Both the position numbers and the translations under genes were made by a program. From CAUYUA01 sp963575675 (lineage in GTDB: Bacteria > Pseudomonadota > Alphaproteobacteria > Azospirillales > Azospirillaceae): a stretch of DNA of 6,530 bases. Position 1 is the first letter of the stretch, and each line of letters starts with the position of its first letter. The stretch covers positions 1 through 6,530 of the forward strand of contig CAUYUA010000037.1 of NCBI GenBank assembly GCA_963575675.1. Reading direction: 5' to 3'. The notes below the pieces were generated by a model. The model saw nothing but the letters and a program-made list of their open reading frames with translations. It was not told the DNA's origin and did no database searches. This document shows positions 1 to 4,353 of the stretch, piece after piece.

Positions 1-36
1 GTTTTTTAGCGTTTTAAAGACGTTGGTTTAGTGTTT

Positions 37-63
37 AAGGTCGCCGTTAGGCGGCCTTTTTTT
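37..63 (+). terminator. Rho-independent terminator of an upstream gene off the left edge
   Basis: A 9-bp stem (37-45 pairing with 50-58, eight Watson-Crick pairs plus one T.G wobble) closes a GTTA tetraloop and runs directly into seven Ts (57-63). This is the classical intrinsic terminator layout for plus-strand transcription. No T-run follows the hairpin on the minus strand, so it should not serve the photolyase gene that converges on it. It implies a plus-strand gene ending to the left of the window. Confidence 0.85.
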
Positions 64-124
64 GTGTTTGAATTAGGAGTTAAATATTCTAAGCGCGCTC
101 TTTGTGAAATGTTGAGGGAAAAGA

Positions 125-1738
125 CTAGCCCAGTGAATTCAAAAAAGCTTCGGCGGATCGACGGATCGCTATTAATGTTTCTTTCGGCATTTTGTCCATA
201 ATACTATAGGCGAATCTCATTCTTTGATTGTTTTCCAATTTTACACGATTGGCGGCCAGAAAATTCCAATAAAGATAATTCAAAGGGCAAGAAAATTCGC
301 CAGTTGTCAAATCGGGCTCAAACAAACATTCCTCGCAATAATCAGAGACATGATGAACAAATTTTCCTCCCACAGCGTTTGGTTTTCCAACGAAGAGACC
401 TCCATCCGCATGAAGCGCCATTTGGACATTCGGAATTAAAGCCCATTCTACAGCATCTACAAACGCCAATAGAAACCACTCCATAACTTCTAGCGGAGCA
501 ATTCCCGCCAACATCGAGAAATTTCCAAGGACAGTCAGACGTTGCGTGTGATGCGCGTAGGCTTCGCGTTTTGTTTGGTCGATGCATTGTTTTAAGCAAT
601 TCATCGTGGTTTCGCCGGACCAAAAAAAACCTGGTAGTGGGCCATAAGCATTAAAGTAATTGAATCCAGCGTAATTCGGCATCTTAAGCCAGTAAAGTCC
701 TCGCGCAAACTCACGCCATCCAAGAATCTGTCGAATAAATCCTTCCGCCGCAGATAGAGTAATGCGTCCTTTTTGATAATCTTCTTCTACACGTTGGCAT
801 ATTTTGCGTGGATCCAGCAAGCCGACATTAAGATAATGTCCGATCACCGCGTGGAATAATGTTGCATGGTTCTTACGCATCAAGTCGTGCGTCGAACAAA
901 AACGTGGAAGAGCATGAAGACAAAATGCATCAAACACGCGCTCTGCGTCGGCGTGAGTGACTGCAAACCAGAACGGTTCCAGTTCTCCAAAGTGATTAGG
1001 AAATCTTTGTCCGACTAACGCCAACACTTCTTTGGTTGTTTTGTCGGGAGTGGTCCGGAATGGTTCTGGGACGTGTAAATCTGTTGTTTTCCCGCCGCAC
1101 GGAAATTTACCGCAGAGAGGCTTACTTAATCCATGTTCGTCTTGCGGATGTTGTTCGATATCGGCCTTGCCGGTAAGCGGTGGTAGGCGCATCGGCTCCC
1201 ATTGACCGCCTTCAGGAGAGCCTTCCGGAGTCATAAGCAATCCGCTGCGTTCCCGCATGAGGCGGTAGAATGGCTCCATGCGCAACTGACGGCGTCCTTG
1301 CGCCCAACGAGCGAAATCTGTTCGTCCGCAGAAAAATCGATTGTCTTCGCGCACTTCGACAGGAACGCCACACGCGGCTGACCAATCGGTCATATCGCGC
1401 AACAGGCGGTGTTCAGAGGGAAAGGCGACAATGACACGCTCTGGTTTATGACGCGCGACCGCCCGCACCAACTCAGCGCGCAAAGAGCCTGTATTTTCTG
1501 GATCGTCGAGACGAATATAATCAACTTTTAGTTGAAATTCATCGGTTAGTCGTTCGGCAAAGTGGCGCATTGCCGAGAGTAGGAATGCTAATTTTTTGGC
1601 GTGATAACGTACATGAGTGGCTTCATTCGCTACCTCGGTCATTAGGATAATATCATGCACCGGATCAACGCTCGACAAACTGGAAAGCGTCAGACTAAGG
1701 TGATCGGCCAACAAAAATCGTATCGTCCGACAGCGCAT
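125..1738 (-). CDS. Iron-sulfur bacterial cryptochrome/(6-4) photolyase (PhrB/CryB, FeS-BCP family)
   Basis: The 537-residue product matches the photolyase-related family typified by Agrobacterium PhrB and Rhodobacter CryB. Members bind FAD, a lumazine antenna and a 4Fe-4S cluster, and repair (6-4) photoproducts or act in light signalling. The N-terminal antenna domain begins FLLADHLS and includes VANEATHVRYHAKK and SAMRHFAERL (residues about 7-63). The C-terminal FAD domain carries REAYAHHTQRL (391-401), WALIPNVQMALHADGG and YCEECLFEP. Probable cluster ligands are C381, C468, C471 and C484. The 3- and 13-residue steps between the last three equal those I recall for PhrB (438, 441, 454), and H396-H397 fall where PhrB has its paired histidines. 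The ATG at 1738 places the family N-terminus correctly, although the only Shine-Dalgarno-like AGGA is about 14 nt away. TAG ends it at 125. The product is about 30 residues longer than PhrB because of an atypical linker (residues about 178-232). Repair versus sensing cannot be decided from sequence. Confidence 0.93.
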   Translation of the reverse strand: MRCRTIRFLLADHLSLTLSSLSSVDPVHDIILMTEVANEATHVRYHAKKLAFLLSAMRHFAERLTDEFQLKVDYIRLDDPENTGSLRAELVRAVARHKPERVIVAFPSEHRLLRDMTDWSAACGVPVEVREDNRFFCGRTDFARWAQGRRQLRMEPFYRLMRERSGLLMTPEGSPEGGQWEPMRLPPLTGKADIEQHPQDEHGLSKPLCGKFPCGGKTTDLHVPEPFRTTPDKTTKEVLALVGQRFPNHFGELEPFWFAVTHADAERVFDAFCLHALPRFCSTHDLMRKNHATLFHAVIGHYLNVGLLDPRKICQRVEEDYQKGRITLSAAEGFIRQILGWREFARGLYWLKMPNYAGFNYFNAYGPLPGFFWSGETTMNCLKQCIDQTKREAYAHHTQRLTVLGNFSMLAGIAPLEVMEWFLLAFVDAVEWALIPNVQMALHADGGLFVGKPNAVGGKFVHHVSDYCEECLFEPDLTTGEFSCPLNYLYWNFLAANRVKLENNQRMRFAYSIMDKMPKETLIAIRRSAEAFLNSLG

Positions 1739-1784
1739 GGCGATATGACTAATCCTTGATGAGTGGATGGATAAGCATTAAATC

Positions 1785-1812
1785 ATTGTCTTATTCGGGA
1801 TTTCTGGGTCAA
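1785..1812 (-). promoter_or_regulatory. Possible sigma70-type promoter of the photolyase gene
   Basis: Read on the minus strand, TTGACC (1812-1807, five of six matches to the -35 consensus) is followed after 16 nt by GACAAT (1790-1785, four of six matches to the -10). A start near 1778 would give a leader of about 40 nt before the ATG at 1738. The position and orientation fit, but the match is by eye in A+T-rich DNA where chance hits are common. Confidence 0.4.
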
Positions 1813-2454
1813 GATGTTTCCATACAGGAGCTATCTTTTTGGAATAGCTTGTAAAAACTGTCGCAAAGCACTTCCTGGACGCAGCCGTTGTCTTAAAGTT
1901 TCGGGATAATATTTTATTGAGTTTATTCCTTATCGAAGGTAAATCAATCAGAAATGATATCGTCATAAAAAATGATCGAGATTGTTATCAATTCGTGATA
2001 AAGGCGGTCTTCTTTTAACCTATCAGAAATCCTATGTAAATTCTTCGATAAAAATCGATTCATGTCGAGTCTTTGCTTTGCCTGGGCGCCGTCTTGATTA
2101 TGGCCCATAGAAGCGCGAAGTTGTCTTGTGTCGTCAAATCAATGATTTGTCTTTACCGAAATTGTCAGTTTTAGTGTCCTTTATGTTGCGGAGTTGCTTT
2201 TGTGGCCGCATCGAATTAAAAAAGTTCTCACATCCTCGGTCTCCACAGTTTTTCGAAGCACGGTTTTTAAAGGCTGTTAAGGCTCTTGGCGAGGCTTTTG
2301 CGTTCTTTTTTGGCTGATTTCTACACTATGGGGTGGTGGCGTCGAGTGATGTGCGCAATAGCGTAAAAATTTTTAAATTAATATAGGTCAGCAATGCAGA
2401 CTTATTGAGAGTCTTTTTGCTCGCGTCCCGTTTCTCCTTGTGCTATCGTTTGCG

Positions 2455-2491
2455 TCGAGAAATATTAAGTATTTTCTCGAATCGGTTTTTT
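2455..2491 (+). promoter_or_regulatory. 26-nt inverted repeat followed by a T-run in the gltD leader (operator or attenuator candidate)
   Basis: TCGAGAAATA (2455-2464) pairs with TATTTTCTCGA (2470-2480) with a single bulged T and a 5-nt loop (TTAAG). Six Ts follow at 2486-2491 after a 5-nt gap. It lies 94 nt upstream of the gltD start. The gap before the T-run and the weak A/T-rich upper stem make it a poor standard terminator. The symmetric arms would equally suit a dimeric repressor or activator. I do not recognise the binding protein. Confidence 0.4.
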
Positions 2492-2496
2492 GAGCG

Positions 2497-2518
2497 AAAG
2501 CGGCGTGTGTCGCCTTTT
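2497..2518 (+). other. Small hairpin with T-tail in the gltD leader
   Basis: AAAG-C-GGCG (2497-2505) can pair with CGCC-TTTT (2511-2518) around a TGTGT loop, with the C at 2501 bulged and one G.T wobble. It lies 55 nt upstream of the gltD start and immediately follows the palindrome at 2455-2480. The T-tail is only four long, so it would be at most a weak terminator; leader RNA structure is an alternative. The stem is short and could be chance. Confidence 0.25.
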
Positions 2519-2557
2519 AATGGTTATGCTCGGAGCGGTGTGGCTTTCAGAATTTTT

Positions 2558-2565
2558 AGGAAAGG
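2558..2565 (+). promoter_or_regulatory. Ribosome binding site that decides the gltD start
   Basis: AGGAAAGG ends 8 nt before the ATG at 2574, good Shine-Dalgarno spacing. It supports that ATG over the in-frame upstream candidates at 2490 (TTG), 2520 and 2526 (ATG), whose extra residues (for example VWLSEFLGKG) have no counterpart in GltD proteins. Confidence 0.75.
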
Positions 2566-2573
2566 GCCTTTTA

Positions 2574-4034
2574 ATGGCGCAGACCATGCTAAAATTTGTT
2601 CACGTCGGTCCCCGCCAGCCGGGGAGGCGAGACCCCATGGCGCGCCGGAAGGATTTTCAGGAAATTTATGCTCGTTTCGACGGTGAGCGCGCCGCCGAGC
2701 AGGCGGGGCGATGTTCTCAATGCGGCATTCCGTTTTGCCACGTCCACTGCCCTGTGCAAAACAACATTCCGGATTGGCTTAAGCTGACCGCCGAAGGGCG
2801 CTTGGAGGAAGCTTATGAGGTGTCCGCCGCCACCAATAATTTCCCCGAGATTTGCGGTCGCATTTGTCCTCAGGATCGTTTGTGCGAAGGCAATTGCGTG
2901 ATCGAGCAATCGAATCATGGGGCGGTGACGATCGGATCTGTAGAAAAATACATTACCGATGAAGCTTGGGAGCGTGGATGGGTGAAGCCGATTCGTCCCT
3001 TGCGTGAGCTGGAGCAATCGGTGGGGATTATTGGTGGAGGCCCGGCAGGTTTGGCGACGGCGGCGCAGCTTCGACGGCATGGCTATCAAGTTCACGTTTA
3101 TGATCGACATGACCGCATCGGCGGGCTTTTGATTTATGGCATTCCCGGATTCAAGCTGGAAAAGACCATCGTTGAGCGAAGAGTGCAGCATTTGCTCGAA
3201 AGCGGCGTTCATTTTCATGTGAATTTTGAGGTCGGTCGTGACGCTGACTTGGCGGCGCTCCGGGCGCGGCATTCGGCGGTTCTGATTGCGACGGGAGTTT
3301 ATAAGGCGCGTGAGGCGACGCTTCCCGGAAATGATCTTGATGGCGTGGTTTCGGCTCTGGATTATTTGATTGCGAACAATCGTCAGAATCTTGGCGATGC
3401 GGTTCCGGCCTTTGATGATGGGCGTCTCAACGCCGCTGGAAAACATGTTGTGGTTATTGGCGGTGGAGACACCGCTATGGATTGTGTTCGCACCGCTGTT
3501 CGTCAGGGCGCAAAGTCGGTGAAGTGTCTTTATCGCCGTAATCGCGCCAATATGCCCGGTTCGCAGCGCGAGGTGCAGAACGCCGAGGAAGAAGGCGTTG
3601 AATTCGTTTGGCAGGCCGCTCCGGAAGCATTTCTCGGAGAAGGTCGAATTATTGCCGTGCGTGCGGTAAAGATTCATTTGGGAGTCGCCGATGGAGCGGG
3701 ACGTTTGACGCCTCAGCCGGTTCCTGAGTCCGCTTTTTCCATCGACTGTGATTTAGCAATCAAAGCTTTGGGGTTTGAGCCGGAAGATTTGCCTCGTTTG
3801 TTTGGCGCTCCGGAGCTGAAAACGCGGCGTGATGGAACTGTGGCTATTAACGCCGGCACGCTGATGACCAGTTTGGAAGGGGTGTTTGCCGCCGGAGATA
3901 TTGTGCGTGGGGCGAGTTTGGTGGTGTGGGCGATTCGTGATGGACGGGATGTTGCCGCCGCTATTCATCGTTTCTTGCAAATGAAGTTGGAGTTGTCTGT
4001 GGCGGGGTTTGCGACGACCGCCATGGTCTCTTAA
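2574..4034 (+). CDS. gltD: Glutamate synthase (NADPH) small subunit, beta chain
   Basis: The 486-residue protein (E. coli GltD about 472) oxidises NADPH on FAD and passes electrons through iron-sulfur clusters to the FMN of GltB in the cytoplasmic GOGAT complex. Two cysteine groups near the N-terminus, C47-x2-C50-x4-C55-x3-C59 and C94-x3-C98-x5-C104-x3-C108, are the expected 4Fe-4S ligands, inside the family stretches QCGIPFCHVHCP and EICGRICPQDRLCEGNC. The FAD-binding Rossmann motif is GIIGGGPAGLATA (151-163). The NADPH-binding fold has VVVIGGGDTAMDC (292-304). The C-terminal FAD contact is GVFAAGDIVRGASLVVWAI (436-454). No frameshift or missing motif is seen. The start at 2574 is chosen for its Shine-Dalgarno site and because MLKFVHV follows as in alphaproteobacterial GltD. 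TAA ends it at 4032-4034. gltB follows in the same direction after 319 bp. The shorter alternative ATG at 2586 cannot be excluded. Confidence 0.97.
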   Translation: MAQTMLKFVHVGPRQPGRRDPMARRKDFQEIYARFDGERAAEQAGRCSQCGIPFCHVHCPVQNNIPDWLKLTAEGRLEEAYEVSAATNNFPEICGRICPQDRLCEGNCVIEQSNHGAVTIGSVEKYITDEAWERGWVKPIRPLRELEQSVGIIGGGPAGLATAAQLRRHGYQVHVYDRHDRIGGLLIYGIPGFKLEKTIVERRVQHLLESGVHFHVNFEVGRDADLAALRARHSAVLIATGVYKAREATLPGNDLDGVVSALDYLIANNRQNLGDAVPAFDDGRLNAAGKHVVVIGGGDTAMDCVRTAVRQGAKSVKCLYRRNRANMPGSQREVQNAEEEGVEFVWQAAPEAFLGEGRIIAVRAVKIHLGVADGAGRLTPQPVPESAFSIDCDLAIKALGFEPEDLPRLFGAPELKTRRDGTVAINAGTLMTSLEGVFAAGDIVRGASLVVWAIRDGRDVAAAIHRFLQMKLELSVAGFATTAMVS

Positions 4035-4135
4035 GAAAAACTTTAGAATGATGAATTAAAGCCAAGAATTGAACGACAGGGCGAAAAGCGCGCAAAAACG
4101 TAATAAAAGATAAATGCATCCCGATGGACTATAAA

Positions 4136-4270
4136 AACACGGGAACATAAACCAAGAGGGTCCAGAGACTGTGTTTCCAGTCGCTCGGGATCGTAAGGGG
4201 GGGCTTTCGTCCTTGGTCCGAGAGACTGGGAACACAGTCTCTGGACCCTCTTGGTTTATGTTCCCGTGTT
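4136..4270. repeat. Long inverted repeat (53-nt arms, 29-nt spacer), paired REP/MITE-like element
   Basis: The left arm 4136-4188 and right arm 4218-4270 are reverse complements at 51 of 53 positions, and the outer 40 are identical. One of the two differences (4176) leaves a U.G wobble in RNA; the other is G/A (4183). The spacer 4189-4217 contains a run of seven Gs. As RNA or a DNA cruciform this would be a very stable hairpin. Each arm carries its own smaller palindrome, so the whole resembles two REP-type units in opposite orientation (a BIME-like pair) or a tiny non-coding transposon. No transposase or clear target duplication is visible. It sits between gltD and gltB and could affect the ratio of the two transcripts. 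Confidence 0.85.
4215..4247. repeat. REP-like hairpin within the right arm
   Basis: GGTCC (4215-4219), a bulged G, then AGAGACTG (4221-4228) pair with CAGTCTCT (4235-4242) and GGACC (4243-4247) around the 6-nt loop GGAACA, giving 13 bp with one bulge. The left arm holds a degenerate inverted copy (AGAGACTG at 4165-4172, CAGTCGCT at 4179-4186, one stem mismatch). Short palindromes with this kind of bulged stem are typical of REP sequences. Whether this family recurs elsewhere in the genome cannot be seen here. Confidence 0.6.
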
Positions 4271-4353
4271 CTTATTACGCTTTTTGTTCTGTCGCACAGT
4301 TCGTGATGTATCAGCGCCGTTGCTAAATCCTTATTCCCAAGTGAGACGAAGTC

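Larger units (their letters stand above)
1739..2573. other. A+T-rich intergenic region between the divergent photolyase and gltD genes, no convincing gene
   Basis: This 835-bp stretch must hold the control regions of both flanking genes. Short open frames exist (minus strand 1966-1778, 62 codons; plus strand 2126-2317, TTG start, 63 codons). Neither has a Shine-Dalgarno sequence or a recognisable product, and their composition looks like chance reading of A+T-rich DNA. I see no tRNA, rRNA, insertion-sequence ends or repeat array. Small symmetric sites are present: CAAATC-AAT-GATTTG at 2135-2149 (6-bp arms), TCGAT-AAAA-ATCGA near 2045-2058, and the larger structures at 2455-2491 and 2497-2518 listed separately. 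A decayed gene or a small RNA could be hidden here but cannot be shown. Confidence 0.6.
4093..4286. repeat. Outer flanking inverted repeat around the hairpin
   Basis: CAAAAACGTAATAA (4093-4106) is the reverse complement of TTATTACGCTTTTTG (4272-4286) apart from one extra base in the right copy. The right copy lies 1 nt outside the main arm, but the left copy is 29 nt away (4107-4135). The pairing therefore extends the main hairpin only across a one-sided loop. The arms are A+T-rich, so some of the match may be chance, but 14 aligned pairs at this position are unlikely to be wholly so. Confidence 0.5.
4035..4353. other. gltD-gltB spacer, no gene, dominated by a long inverted repeat
   Basis: This 319-bp gap is long for two subunits of one enzyme. 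Immediately after gltD (4035-4092) there is no convincing terminator. From 4093 to 4286 the sequence is organised around a long imperfect palindrome (separate entries). Between the palindrome and gltB (4287-4353) I see no strong sigma70 promoter. The sequence before the gltB ATG (GTGAGACGAAGTC) is only a weak ribosome binding site. A 209-codon minus-strand frame running from gltB through the palindrome is a shadow of gltB. Confidence 0.7.

Noticed and set aside
1778..1966. 62-codon minus-strand open frame upstream of the photolyase
   Set aside because: No Shine-Dalgarno sequence, no recognisable protein, and it overlaps the candidate photolyase promoter.
2126..2317. 63-codon plus-strand open frame starting with TTG
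   Set aside because: No ribosome binding site and low-complexity A+T-rich coding; most likely chance, although a decayed gene end cannot be excluded.
2490..2573. N-terminal extension of gltD from a TTG at 2490 (or ATGs at 2520 and 2526)
   Set aside because: The 28 extra residues do not resemble GltD, and the ATG at 2574 has a well-spaced AGGAAAGG and gives the normal family N-terminus.
2589..3677. 362-codon minus-strand open frame
   Set aside because: It lies entirely inside gltD on the opposite strand, shows no recognisable domain, and its length follows from the codon bias of the real gene.
4136..4286. The long hairpin as an ordinary rho-independent terminator for gltD
   Set aside because: The stem is far longer than usual, and the nearest T-run (4281-4285) is 10 nt beyond the right arm and itself part of the outer inverted repeat.
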